Below are positions 1 to 9,034 of a stretch of 64,000 nt of DNA, piece after piece (the first letter of the stretch is position 1; each line of letters starts with the position of its first letter). A program made the position numbers and the translations under genes. The stretch is from Nocardia flavorosea. Lineage in GTDB: Bacteria; Actinomycetota; Actinomycetes; Mycobacteriales; Mycobacteriaceae. Location of the stretch: assembly GCF_015477805.1 (NCBI RefSeq), contig NZ_JADLQL010000002.1, forward strand, positions 310,001-374,000. The letters run 5' to 3'. Under the pieces are notes generated by a model that worked only from the letters and a program-made list of their open reading frames with translations, was not told the origin of the DNA and searched no databases.

Positions 1-1
1 G

Positions 2-247
2 CTGGCCGAGGAGCGGGCAGGGGTATCGCCGCCCGACTTCCGCACCATGTTCCTGTCGTATGCCCGGATCTGGCGGTCGAAATCGACACCGGAGGTCACC
101 GAGCGGCTGCTCCATGGGGATACGCACGCCCCGGACGAGTTCCGGGTGAATCAGGTGGTGCGCAATATCGCCGAGTTCTACCGGACGTTCGGCGTGGTCG
201 AAACCGACGCCTTGTTCTTGCCGGAGGACCAGCGGGTCGAGCTGTGA
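2..247 (+). CDS. M13-family zinc metallopeptidase, C-terminal fragment
   Basis: The gene enters from the left edge; 81 C-terminal codons are visible (frame from base 2, stop TGA at 245-247). The segment FLSYARIWRSK followed by DTHAPDEFRVNQVVRNIAEFYRTFGV matches the conserved C-terminus of neprilysin/PepO-like M13 peptidases, where an Arg in the R-V-N motif helps bind substrate. The HExxH zinc site lies outside the window. Family members are usually about 650 residues and cleave oligopeptides. It converges with the NRPS gene whose stop is at 328; the 80-base gap shows no obvious terminator. The family call is fairly secure; the substrate is unknown. Confidence 0.8.
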   Translation: MAEERAGVSPPDFRTMFLSYARIWRSKSTPEVTERLLHGDTHAPDEFRVNQVVRNIAEFYRTFGVVETDALFLPEDQRVEL

Positions 248-327
248 GCTCGCGGGGAGCGACCGCGCTTCCCGATCAGGGCACGAATTGCCCGGGTGCC
301 GGCATCACACCCGTGGTGGTGGCCAGG

Positions 328-3300
328 TCAGGATCCGGCAGGTTCCAGGGCCAGGCCGCCGTCCGCGCTCCACAGTGCGTGCGCCGCGCGGGGCGAGACT
401 GCCTCGGATACCGGTATATCGGGTGATTCGACGAACGTCGTGAACAGTTCTTCGAGATACCGTGCAAGCAGTTCGGTGGTCCGCTCGTCGTACCGCGCGG
501 CTTCGGCGCGCACCGAGGCGTGCAGACCCCCGTCGCTCGCGGAACCGAAGGCGAAGACGAGCCGGTGCGCGATTGCGGGCGCCGCATCCGTGATCCGCGC
601 AGCCACCTCGTCGCCCAGCCAGATCTGCTGTGGTGGGCAGAGTTCACCGAAATCCACGACGGCCCGGCACAGGTCGTACGGTGAACGTCCCGGGCATACG
701 GCTGCCGCGATCCCGTCGATGAGCATGTCGTGGCCGCCGTACACCCCGAATGCGGTACCGCGCGCCCGGTCCAGGACCGACCGCAGTGTCGGGTCGCCGG
801 ACAGATCGTGGCGCAGCACCACGGCCGCGGACAGCGGGCCGACCACCTCGGCGACCGCGCTGTCGGCCCGGCCGGAGATCGGCGCCCCGAGCGCGATATC
901 GACGCCCGCCCCGAGCGCGTGCAGCAGGGCGGCGACCACCGCCTGGTAGAGCATGTATTCGGAGGCGCCGATTGTCTCGGCGTGGGCACGCAACCGGCGG
1001 CGCAATGCGCCCGACACCGTGAATTCCGCCGATCGCACGGGCTCGGCGGCCGGCGAGCTCACCGTCGCGGCCGGGTATTCGGGCAGCCCACGCAGGCCCG
1101 CGCGCAGTCGTTCCAGCTGCGGCCCCGCCGCTTCGACGACGGTGGACTGCCACAGCGTGTAATCGGTGTAGTCGATGGCCGGCCCCGGCCAGCGGGGCGC
1201 CGAACCGGTACCGGCACGGCTGCGGTATGCCGTGGCCAGGTCGGTGAGCACGATCCGCAGCGACCATTCATCCACCACGAACCGGTCGGCCGTCAGTTCC
1301 AGCGCGTATCGGTCCACACCCAGAACGCAGAGCCGTGCGTGCAGAAGTGGGCCCGCCGTACGATCGAAGGCTGCCCGCATACCGCCCGGCTCCTCGACCG
1401 TGCGCACCCCACTCGGCGGGTCCGCCGCGGTGGCATCCGGCAACGCCGATGGATACCCGCGTTCCCCCTCGATCACCGTCATCTTCGGTAGCGGACCCGG
1501 CCGGGCCGCTTGATACTGTCGATCGCCCGCGGTGGCCGCCACCGTCCGCAGGATCTCGTACCGGTGGACCACATCGTGCAGCGCCGCTGTGAGCGCGTCC
1601 CGGTCCAGCGGTCCGTCCAGATGAGCCACCAGCCGGACCGCGCCGCCCTCGCCACCGGCCAGAACCGCTCGCTGGTTGTAGGACAGCGGGACTCGCTCGG
1701 GGCGCGGCCGGCGATCCAGTGCGGGCCGGCCCGCCGCGGTGACCGGTGTTGCGTCCACCAGAGCCGCGAGCCCCGCGACGGTCGGGGTATCGAACGGCGC
1801 GCGCACATCGATTCCGACGCCGAACTCCTCCCGGATCAGCAGTATCAACCGGTTGGCCAGCAGTGAGTGCCCACCGAGTTCGAAGAACGAATCGTCGGCG
1901 CCGACCTCCGCGCAGCCGAAGAGCGCACCGAACAACCCGGCCAGCCGGATCTCGGTAGGCGTACTCGGCGGGCGTCGCTCTTCGGTGGCGAGGCGGCGCG
2001 GTTCGGGCAGTGCGCGTTTGTCGAGCTTGCCGTGTTCGGTGAGCGGGATCTCCGCGAGCACCGCCCACGCCGTGGGCAGCATGTAGTCCGGTAGCGATTT
2101 CGCCGCGAATGCACGGACTTCTGTCACGTCCAGCGTTTTCCCGGCGGGTACCAGATAGGCCGCCAGCCCCGTTCCGGTCACCGGCTCCCGGTAGGCGACC
2201 ACCGCGCAGGCCCCGACTCCCGGATGCGCGGACAGCGCCGCCTGTACCTCACCGGATTCGATCCGGTACCCGCGAACCTTCACCTGTTCGTCGGCGCGGC
2301 CGGCGAATTCGATCTCACCGCGGCTGTTGCGCCGCGCCAGATCACCGGTCCGGTACAGCCGCTGCCCGGCGAGGAACGGGTCGGCGACGAACCGCTCGGC
2401 GGTCGGGCCGGCGCGGTGCAGGTAGCCGCGGGCCAGCTGCGTACCGCCGAGGTAGATCTCGCCGAGTACACCGTCGGGAACCAGCTGCAGACGGTTGTCC
2501 AGCACGTAGACATACACATTTCGGTTGGGCACACCGACCGGGACCATCCCGGTGCCCTGCGGCCCGCGCACGGTCAGATGAGTGGCCGACACCACGGCTT
2601 CGGTCGGGCCGTAGTGGTTGCGCAGTTCCGCGTCGAAAATCCCGGCGAAGCGATCGGCCACCTCACCGAGCAGCGCCTCGCCACCCACCGGGACCCGGCG
2701 CAGCGCACGCCATTCGGTCACTTCCGGCAGCATAAGGAAGGTGCTCAGCAGCGAGGGCACCATATGCAGGACGGTCACCCCGTACCGGCCGATGAGGTCG
2801 GATATGTACGGAATATCGCGTAGTGCATCGGGTTTCGGTACCACCAGGCGAGCGCCGAGGGAGAGCGTGACGAAGATATCGAGCAGCGAGGCATCGAAAC
2901 CGACCGAGGATGACTGCAGCAATCGATCCTGCGCCGTCATATCCCATTCGGCGGTGAAACCACGCAGATGGCCGGTGATCGCCGCATGCGCGACACCGAC
3001 ACCCTTCGGGGTACCCGTGGAACCCGAGGTGTAGATGACGTAGGCCAGATTGCCGGGGCGCAACGGTCGCACCCGTTCGTCATCGCAGAGATCGTGGCCG
3101 GGTAGAGCGGCCGCGTTCGCCTCGGCCGCTGCCAGTTCGGCGCGATCGAGCACCAGCCGGGGCCGGGAGTCCTGGTCCAGGAATGCGATCCGCTGATCGG
3201 GGTAGGAGGGATCGACCGGCAGGTAGGCGGCCCCCGCCTTCAGCACGCCCAGCACTGCCACCACGAATTCGACGGAATTCGCGATCCGGACGGCGACGAG

Positions 3301-4884
3301 ATCCTCGGTGCCGATGCCCTGGGCGACGAGTCCCCGGGCCAGGCGGTTCGCCCGGGTGTTGAGTTCGCAATAGCTCAGTTCCAGGTCCGTGCCGCCTGCC
3401 GGGGCGGGTGCCAGCAATGCGGTGCCATCCCCGGCGACGCCGACCCGCTCCTCCAGCAGGGCGACGAGCGTCGCCGGAGCCTCGGGCACAAGCTCACCGT
3501 GTGAACTCGCGAGCACCGCAGCCCGGCCTCGGTCACCGAACAGGTCGATTTCGCCGAGCCGGGCGGCCGGATCACGTAGCGCGCTGTCCAGCAACTGTAG
3601 GTAGTGCCCGAGCAGTTGCTCGACCAGCGACCGGTCCAGTTGTTCGGACCGGTGATCGGCGACCAGCCGCGGCCGGTCCCGGTCGAGGACCACGGTGACC
3701 CGCAACGGCACCGGCGCAGCCGGTGCACCGGACTTCTCCAGGGTCGCGTGCACACCGGCCAGATCCGGTACGGCGATCGGTTCGCGTACACCGAATCCGA
3801 TTCGTGCCAGCTGTTCCAGGCCGTCTCGCGCACCGGTACGGTCCGGGTTGATCGCGTGCACCACCTGGTCGATACCGATATGGCGATGCGCACGGCCGTC
3901 GGACACCGTGGCGGCGAGGCCGGTGTGGAATTCGGCGAAGGTCTGATCGGGCCGCGGGGTCGCGCGGATGAGTACCGTATTTCCGAAATAGCCGATCACC
4001 CCCGCCGCCCGCGGGCCGCGGGTGCCGGCGGGCACGGCCACCAGAAAATCACCGGCACCGGTATAGCGGTGCACGAGAGCGGCGAAAGCGGTGAGCAGCA
4101 GCGTTGATTCCGCGGTTCCGTAGCCGGCGGCGGCCGCCCGCACCCGGTCGAGCAGGGACGCCGGCAGCGAACGCGACGTATGTTCGATCGCCCCCGGCCC
4201 CATACGGTGCGCCACAGGCCGGCCGGGCAGTTCGAGCGCTTCCGGGAGCGGAGTCAGGACCTGTCGCCAGTACTCCGAACCGCCGGTATCGACTGTTTCA
4301 CCGATGTGTTCGATGAACCGCACGGTGTGCGGGCCGGGGGATGTACCGGCGTACGCGGCCGACAGGTCCGCGGCGAATACGGAGGCCGATTCGTCGTCCC
4401 ACGCGATCGTATGCACCACCAGCAACAGCAGATACTCGCTAGCGCGCAGGCGGATCAACGTCGCTCGCAGCGGTGGTTCGGCGGCCGGATCGAATGGCCG
4501 GGCCAGGGCTCGCCGGGTGAGCACCCGGGCGCGGCGGTGCGCGGGTTCGGTCGCCAGGTCCGTTAGATCGTGCTCCTGCCATTGCGGGGCAAGATCGGTG
4601 CGCACCTGTTGGTACGGTTCGCCGTTCGCATCCAGTCCGTAAGTAGTGCGCAGAATCTCGTGTCGATCGGTGACCGCCGCCACGGCGGCGCGCAGGCGTT
4701 CGCTGTCCAGCGCGCCCCGAAACCGGTAGAGCACCGGCAGATTGAGGGCGGTGCCCTCGGGGTCGCGGGTCTGCAGGAACCAGGCCCGGCGCTGCCCGGA
4801 CGAGAGGGCGTACCGGTTCGGTGGGGCCGGGTCGCTCTCGTCCGTCCGGGCCTCGCGGTTCGCGTCGTTGGCGATAATCGACAT
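328..4884 (-). CDS. Siderophore NRPS, C-A-T-C, MbtF/NbtF-like
   Basis: 1518 residues. Domains: condensation about 20-450, adenylation about 465-960, carrier about 985-1045, terminal condensation-like domain about 1065-1500. The adenylation domain looks functional: IYTSGSTGTPKG at 617-628, FDAS at 663-666 keeping the Asp that binds the amino group, YGPTE at 758-762, YRTGD at 844-848, RGYRIE at 871-876 and HGKLDKRALP with the C-terminal Lys. The carrier has FFELGGHSLL. Both condensation motifs are atypical: VHTIAWDD (HHxxxDG with Thr for the second His) and ADRFVVDEW. The layout and length match MbtF, which adds the last hydroxylysine of mycobactin and releases it as a cyclic lactam. SD GGAGAG lies 4 bases before the ATG. 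It is last in the siderophore block, 72 bases after the formyltransferase. Substrate (N6-hydroxylysine) is inferred. Confidence 0.85.
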   Translation of the reverse strand: MSIIANDANREARTDESDPAPPNRYALSSGQRRAWFLQTRDPEGTALNLPVLYRFRGALDSERLRAAVAAVTDRHEILRTTYGLDANGEPYQQVRTDLAPQWQEHDLTDLATEPAHRRARVLTRRALARPFDPAAEPPLRATLIRLRASEYLLLLVVHTIAWDDESASVFAADLSAAYAGTSPGPHTVRFIEHIGETVDTGGSEYWRQVLTPLPEALELPGRPVAHRMGPGAIEHTSRSLPASLLDRVRAAAAGYGTAESTLLLTAFAALVHRYTGAGDFLVAVPAGTRGPRAAGVIGYFGNTVLIRATPRPDQTFAEFHTGLAATVSDGRAHRHIGIDQVVHAINPDRTGARDGLEQLARIGFGVREPIAVPDLAGVHATLEKSGAPAAPVPLRVTVVLDRDRPRLVADHRSEQLDRSLVEQLLGHYLQLLDSALRDPAARLGEIDLFGDRGRAAVLASSHGELVPEAPATLVALLEERVGVAGDGTALLAPAPAGGTDLELSYCELNTRANRLARGLVAQGIGTEDLVAVRIANSVEFVVAVLGVLKAGAAYLPVDPSYPDQRIAFLDQDSRPRLVLDRAELAAAEANAAALPGHDLCDDERVRPLRPGNLAYVIYTSGSTGTPKGVGVAHAAITGHLRGFTAEWDMTAQDRLLQSSSVGFDASLLDIFVTLSLGARLVVPKPDALRDIPYISDLIGRYGVTVLHMVPSLLSTFLMLPEVTEWRALRRVPVGGEALLGEVADRFAGIFDAELRNHYGPTEAVVSATHLTVRGPQGTGMVPVGVPNRNVYVYVLDNRLQLVPDGVLGEIYLGGTQLARGYLHRAGPTAERFVADPFLAGQRLYRTGDLARRNSRGEIEFAGRADEQVKVRGYRIESGEVQAALSAHPGVGACAVVAYREPVTGTGLAAYLVPAGKTLDVTEVRAFAAKSLPDYMLPTAWAVLAEIPLTEHGKLDKRALPEPRRLATEERRPPSTPTEIRLAGLFGALFGCAEVGADDSFFELGGHSLLANRLILLIREEFGVGIDVRAPFDTPTVAGLAALVDATPVTAAGRPALDRRPRPERVPLSYNQRAVLAGGEGGAVRLVAHLDGPLDRDALTAALHDVVHRYEILRTVAATAGDRQYQAARPGPLPKMTVIEGERGYPSALPDATAADPPSGVRTVEEPGGMRAAFDRTAGPLLHARLCVLGVDRYALELTADRFVVDEWSLRIVLTDLATAYRSRAGTGSAPRWPGPAIDYTDYTLWQSTVVEAAGPQLERLRAGLRGLPEYPAATVSSPAAEPVRSAEFTVSGALRRRLRAHAETIGASEYMLYQAVVAALLHALGAGVDIALGAPISGRADSAVAEVVGPLSAAVVLRHDLSGDPTLRSVLDRARGTAFGVYGGHDMLIDGIAAAVCPGRSPYDLCRAVVDFGELCPPQQIWLGDEVAARITDAAPAIAHRLVFAFGSASDGGLHASVRAEAARYDERTTELLARYLEELFTTFVESPDIPVSEAVSPRAAHALWSADGGLALEPAGS

Positions 4885-4956
4885 GCTTCTCTCCGGCCCT
4901 GTACTGGTTCGAACGGCGGCTCCGGCCGGTGCGCGGGCAACGGGCGGGAGCGGACG

Positions 4957-5898
4957 CTATTCCGGCGTATCGGTCAGATATCCGCCGCGCCGGAAGAATT
5001 CGGCACCGGTGTGCTCGGTACCGTCGGCCGCGCGGACCCGGGTGATCAGCAGACCGCGGTTGTCTCCGCGATAGGCATCCGGCCCGCACACCACGACCCC
5101 GCCGCCTTCCTGCACGATGACCCGGCCGGGGGTACCGCCGTAACGGGCCGCCGATACACCGGATTCCAGCACCTCGATCCGCTCACCGCGGTAGTGGCTG
5201 AACGCGCGGGGATAGGGCGCGGACAGGGCTCGCACGAAACGTTCCAGATCCGCAGCCGGCCAGTTCCAGTCCATCCGGCTGTCCCGGTCGGAACGCTTGT
5301 GGAAATAGGTGCGGGCCGCCTTGTCCTGCGGGCGCCACTGCGCGGTACCGGAGGCGAGGGCTGCCAACGCCTCGTGCACCGCGCCGGGAATGAGTTCCAT
5401 CCCGGCGAGCACCAGTTCGGTGCCGGTGGCGTCCGGGCCGATCGGCAGCGAATGCTGCACCAGGATGTCGCCGGTGTCGAGCTGTTCGTCCATCCGGTGC
5501 ACGGTCAGGCCGAACTCGGTGGCACCGCTGATCAGAGCCCACAGCACCGGGGAGAAACCGGTGAACTTCGGCAGCAGCGAATCGTGCAGGTTGACAGTGC
5601 CGTGGGTCGGCATGTTGTACAGCTCCGGCGGCATCCAGGTGTACCAGCTGTTCACCACGATCACATCGGGTTCGGCACGTTTGACCAGGTCGATCGTTTC
5701 GGTATCGGCCCTTTCGGTGAGATGGACCGGGATACCGTGTTCGTGGGCCAGCTCCTCCACCGAATCCGACCAGATTCCCTTGTAGGAATCCTCACTGGCG
5801 GGGTGGGTGACCGCGAGCACCACCTCGTGCTCGGAATCGATCAGCGCCTGCAGAGTCTTTCGGCCCCAGGTCTGGAACCCGAACGACACGATACGCAT
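4957..5898 (-). CDS. N-hydroxy-lysine/ornithine formyltransferase
   Basis: 313 residues, formyltransferase fold related to methionyl-tRNA formyltransferase. The catalytic signature is visible: VNSWYTWMP, then NLHDSLLPKFTGFSP containing the Asn and His of the active site, then LDTGDILVQ with the Asp. A C-terminal FMT-like subdomain follows. Members of this family beside hydroxamate NRPS genes transfer a formyl group from formyl-tetrahydrofolate to an N-hydroxylated amine. Next to an MbtG-like lysine hydroxylase the expected product is N6-formyl-N6-hydroxylysine. A TTG precedes the ATG in frame, but GAGG seven bases upstream favours the ATG at 5898. An iron-box-like site lies just upstream at 5931-5949. 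tRNA formylation is less likely given the operon context. Confidence 0.85.
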   Translation of the reverse strand: MRIVSFGFQTWGRKTLQALIDSEHEVVLAVTHPASEDSYKGIWSDSVEELAHEHGIPVHLTERADTETIDLVKRAEPDVIVVNSWYTWMPPELYNMPTHGTVNLHDSLLPKFTGFSPVLWALISGATEFGLTVHRMDEQLDTGDILVQHSLPIGPDATGTELVLAGMELIPGAVHEALAALASGTAQWRPQDKAARTYFHKRSDRDSRMDWNWPAADLERFVRALSAPYPRAFSHYRGERIEVLESGVSAARYGGTPGRVIVQEGGGVVVCGPDAYRGDNRGLLITRVRAADGTEHTGAEFFRRGGYLTDTPE

Positions 5899-5930
5899 CA
5901 ACGAACCTCATCTATTGTTACCGAATAAAG

Positions 5931-5949
5931 TAAGGGCAGCCTAGCCTAG
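5931..5949 (-). promoter_or_regulatory. IdeR/DmdR-type iron box candidate for the formyltransferase
   Basis: On the minus strand CTAGGCTAGGCTGCCCTTA matches the IdeR consensus TTAGGTTAGGCTAACCTAA at 14 of 19 positions by hand alignment. It lies in the short gap between the hydroxylase stop (5956) and the formyltransferase start (5898), about 35 bases before the start codon. This suggests the formyltransferase and NRPS can be transcribed separately from the hydroxylase and repressed by iron-loaded IdeR. Confidence 0.6.
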
Positions 5950-5955
5950 GGTCGG

Positions 5956-7251
5956 CTACGGGTGTGCCGGGACGTGTTCGCGCACCTCCGGACGCACCGC
6001 CCCGGACCCGGATGCCGGCACACTCGCCAGGATCCGGTCGGAAAGTTCGCCCAGGCAGCTGAGATTCGGGAACCCCGGCCCCTGCGCGAGGCCCGACATA
6101 TTCGGCAGGTACAACTTCGCCGGCAAGCCCTCGACCGCCAGATCGAACCCCATCGCCGCCTCGATCCGATCCTGCGTGACCGGCCCGCCGACAGCCAGTT
6201 CGAACAGATCCGCGACCTCGTCGTCGAACAGGTCCAGGAACCACAGCGGCTGACCTCCGATCGCGTCGACCACCAGATCGAAGGCATGCGTCTGATCGGG
6301 GCGGGATTCGTTGCGCAAGGTCAGCGCCACCCCATCGCCCTGATCGGCCACCCGGACCACCCGGCCCTGCAGATGATGCACCCGATTGTCCGCGAGCAAC
6401 GTCTCCTGCACCCGTACCGAGAAAACACCCCGGTCGGTCCGCCGCACCACATCCCGGCGTTCGGCGACGCTGAGCGCCCGCCATTTGGCGGGATCGCTGA
6501 ACAGGGAATTCTCGAAATAGCTTTCACCGCGCGTGTAGATGGTGGCGGCGGGCGAGATCACCGAAACCGTCAGGACATCGTGCCGGACCAGCTCGTCCAT
6601 GGCCGAACCCGCCGTTTCACCGCCGCCGATCACGGCGGCCCGCGAGGACGGCGGTAGTTTGCGCCGCCCCGCCAGATCCCAGAAATCGGCGATGCTCAAC
6701 AGTTTCGGATGTTCGGCCAGCGCCCGCCTGCTGTCGCCCGGCCCGGTGATCATCAGTCGCCGCGCGTCGATCTCGGCTGTTTCGCCGTCCGCGGCTTCTA
6801 CACCGACCCGCCAGCCCGCCCCCTCGGCACGAATCGTGCATACCCGGCCGCGCACCACCTCGACCCCGGACTTGCGCGCCACCCACTGCAGGTATTTCGC
6901 CCACAGATTGTGTTCCGGGCTGGGCCGTCCGCGGTCCACCCATTCCGCATAGGTGCCGCGATCGACCAGGAAAGCCGTCCACCCGAACGCCATCATGGCC
7001 TGATTGAGGGCGTGATTGTGCCCGCGCGCCCAAGTCGAGTGATACGGGAACCCGATATCTTTTTCCGGACTGGTCCCCAGCCGGTGCCGGCCGTCGGTCC
7101 AGCCACCGGTCGCCAGCCAATTCCCGCCTACCGCATTGGGTTCCACCACAGTGACCTGTGGCGCCGGCAAATCCAGCTCGCGCAGCACGGCCGCCTTGGC
7201 CGCAACTGCCATGGCCTTGGGACCCGCGCCGACCACCAGAAGTCTGTCCAC
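5956..7251 (-). CDS. L-lysine N6-monooxygenase, MbtG/NbtG-like
   Basis: 431 residues from GTG 7251. FAD-binding GAGPKAM near the N-terminus, GGWTDGRHRLGTSPEKDIGFPY, NADPH-site GGGETAGSAMDEL in the middle, YFENSLFSDP, and the C-terminal GFPNLSCLGELSDRIL. From memory these blocks closely resemble mycobacterial MbtG along the whole length, more than ornithine hydroxylases of the PvdA type. The enzyme hydroxylates the side-chain amine of lysine using NADPH and O2, the first step to the hydroxamate iron ligand. In-frame GTG codons lie at 7263 and 7251; GGGGA five bases before 7251 and the MbtG N-terminal length favour 7251. An iron-box candidate lies 91 bases upstream. The reading frame ends 58 bases before the formyltransferase. 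Confidence 0.9.
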   Translation of the reverse strand: MDRLLVVGAGPKAMAVAAKAAVLRELDLPAPQVTVVEPNAVGGNWLATGGWTDGRHRLGTSPEKDIGFPYHSTWARGHNHALNQAMMAFGWTAFLVDRGTYAEWVDRGRPSPEHNLWAKYLQWVARKSGVEVVRGRVCTIRAEGAGWRVGVEAADGETAEIDARRLMITGPGDSRRALAEHPKLLSIADFWDLAGRRKLPPSSRAAVIGGGETAGSAMDELVRHDVLTVSVISPAATIYTRGESYFENSLFSDPAKWRALSVAERRDVVRRTDRGVFSVRVQETLLADNRVHHLQGRVVRVADQGDGVALTLRNESRPDQTHAFDLVVDAIGGQPLWFLDLFDDEVADLFELAVGGPVTQDRIEAAMGFDLAVEGLPAKLYLPNMSGLAQGPGFPNLSCLGELSDRILASVPASGSGAVRPEVREHVPAHP

Positions 7252-7341
7252 TGGTTTCCCCACTTTCCCGACAGCCCGATGGCGTCGCGCCTCGTTCTAC
7301 ACGGTGGCACCTGTCGCACCGGACAGCCCGAACCACCCGAG

Positions 7342-7360
7342 TTCGCATAGGCTTACCTTA
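7342..7360 (-). promoter_or_regulatory. IdeR-type iron box candidate for the hydroxylase
   Basis: Minus strand TAAGGTAAGCCTATGCGAA matches TTAGGTTAGGCTAACCTAA at 13 of 19 positions. It is about 91 bases upstream of the hydroxylase start, in a gap (7252-7800) where I see no convincing gene. The core AGGTAAGCCTA is typical of actinobacterial iron boxes. Confidence 0.55.
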
Positions 7361-7800
7361 CATGAGGTCGGGTGCCGAAACCCTCGGTCCGATCGGGAAA
7401 TTGCGCTTCAGCGGCGTTGAGCAGCCCGTGAACAGCGCGAATATCCACTCGAGAGGCCCATTCGAGGCCCACCCAGCGAGACCCGCCAGGAAAACGCCCG
7501 CGAGCGGGCCTATCCGCTCCACAGCAGCCGAACCCGGAGCGCACCCACTTCACCCCATCGGTGACGCTCCGGGGCACCACTCCAACCGCCGGTCGGACCG
7601 GCGACCGATTGCCCCGGTGATGTCGGCGACAGGCCCCGATCCGCCGGCCGGGCTCGGATGGCGGAGGGCCACGAAAACCGCGGCCGCGTGAAGTTCCGAC
7701 TCGCCACCGGGGCCCGAACGCCCGGCGGAGAACGGCCGCGGCACACGCTTACTCACCTTGGCAAGGTAAACACTTGCGACCCGCCCCTGCAGTCGGGAAA
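7361..7800. other. Non-coding gap with an ACCTTG-G-CAAGGT palindrome
   Basis: No frame here has a recognisable domain or a convincing start; in particular I found no MbtH-like protein. The one structured element is a 13-bp inverted repeat ACCTTG G CAAGGT at 7755-7767, between the stop of the adenylation-core gene (7801) and the hydroxylase promoter. It could be a weak metal-regulator site or part of a terminator; it fits the iron-box consensus poorly because the half-sites face the wrong way. Confidence 0.4.
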
Positions 7801-8850
7801 TCAGGATTCGATGATCAACCGGCCTTCAGAAGTCCACCAACCCCGCTGCCCCGTCCGGAACAGACGCGCACCGGGGTCATAGGGATCGCCGACGAACCGC
7901 TCGCGCTCCAGACCGCCGGCGAACTCGGCGCCCAGCGCGCGACCACCGACGTGGACGTCACCGACCACACCCGGCGGAACCAACCGGTCCTCGTCCAGCA
8001 GCAGCACCTTCGCGCCGGGTACCGGACGCGTCCAGGCGGTCGCCGCGAGCGGCCCGCGCGCAACCGCGCCCAAGTAGGCCGGGGCGTGATAGGCGACAGT
8101 CGCCACCGCGTCCGGCGACAACCGGCGGACCGCTTCCGGCAGCGCCGAACCGCCGTCGGTACCGACCAGATCCCAGCGCGCCACGGTCGGCAACCGATCC
8201 GTCCCGGCCTCGGCGAGACGGATCGGGAGTGCCGCCTCGGCCACGACCTGCGATACCGAGTAGGTCTCGATCAACGCAGCGAGCGCGGCCGGATCCCGGC
8301 GCTGACTCTCGGTCGGCACCACCACCGACGCGCCCGCGGACCAGGCCGCCAGCAGATCCGCGGTGTTCTGCGGATCGCCCCACGGCAACGCGAGCAGCCG
8401 GACGTCGGCGGGCCGCATCGCGGGGTCGACCCGGCGCAGGCGACGGTCGGCGGCGACACCACGACGGTCGGCGACGGCCACCGCGAGCGCGTCGGCGCCG
8501 AGCAACAGCCCAGTGCATCCGAAGCGGCCGACTCCCACTCGGGCAGCGGTGACGAATTCGGCGAGCAACGCGGCCAGTCCGGCCGGGGTGGGCAGCGCGG
8601 ACGAACCGCGCACACCTTCGATCCCGTCGAGGCGGCCGAACAGGTCGCCGTAGGTCACCACGTCGCCGCCGCAGCGGGCCGCGACGCGCGTACCGGGCAC
8701 CATATGACCGTGCCGGATCACGGTGACCAGCGGAGACAGGTCATACGGTTCGACCCCGGTGGCCCATTCGCCGAGGATTCGTTCCCGTTCACCGGCGGTC
8801 GGGCTCGCGACGAGCGAATCGATTGCCCGGATATCGTCGACGACGGTCAT
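7801..8850 (-). CDS. Free-standing adenylation-core-like protein, catalytic motifs lost
   Basis: 349 residues. The N-terminus (ERERILGEWATG) looks like the C-to-A linker of an NRPS, and the rest follows an adenylation core: VVTYGDLFGRL near 65-75, VVGDVHVGGRALGAEF, and RLFRTGQRGWW at the A7 position, where YRTGD has lost its ATP-contacting Asp. No TSGSTG P-loop is present, the NxYGPTE region reads VAYHAPAYLG, and the protein stops at the hinge where the mobile A-sub subdomain would begin. It therefore should not activate an amino acid. A strong Shine-Dalgarno AGGAGGTG four bases before the ATG and iron boxes upstream suggest it is expressed. It could be a structural partner or interaction platform for the siderophore enzymes, or a relic. 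Function unknown. Confidence 0.7.
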   Translation of the reverse strand: MTVVDDIRAIDSLVASPTAGERERILGEWATGVEPYDLSPLVTVIRHGHMVPGTRVAARCGGDVVTYGDLFGRLDGIEGVRGSSALPTPAGLAALLAEFVTAARVGVGRFGCTGLLLGADALAVAVADRRGVAADRRLRRVDPAMRPADVRLLALPWGDPQNTADLLAAWSAGASVVVPTESQRRDPAALAALIETYSVSQVVAEAALPIRLAEAGTDRLPTVARWDLVGTDGGSALPEAVRRLSPDAVATVAYHAPAYLGAVARGPLAATAWTRPVPGAKVLLLDEDRLVPPGVVGDVHVGGRALGAEFAGGLERERFVGDPYDPGARLFRTGQRGWWTSEGRLIIES

Positions 8851-8959
8851 CAGTCACCTCCTGGCGCGGGCAGCGCCGGCACCGATCGCCACCGGATCGC
8901 TCACCGCCGCTCCCGCCTCATTGCTCGGCACGGTCACCACCGAACCCCTGACACGATAT

Positions 8960-8978
8960 TGCGCTTAGCCTTACCTTA
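8960..8978 (-). promoter_or_regulatory. IdeR-type iron box candidate for the adenylation-core gene
   Basis: Minus strand TAAGGTAAGGCTAAGCGCA matches the 19-bp consensus at 14 positions, with 8 of 9 in the centre. It lies 110 bases upstream of the ATG at 8850 in the divergent intergenic region. Confidence 0.6.
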
Positions 8979-9034
8979 CATTGCGAGAGTGTGATTCTCT
9001 ATATCGAGATTCAGCATTCCAGCTCGCAATTCGC

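Noticed and set aside
7755..7767. ACCTTG-G-CAAGGT as a fifth IdeR box
   Set aside because: Its half-sites are reversed relative to the iron-box consensus and it is not in front of a start codon; kept only as an unexplained palindrome.
7264..7800. Hidden MbtH-like gene in the siderophore gap
   Set aside because: None of the six frames shows the NPF...W.P...P.GW pattern of MbtH proteins.
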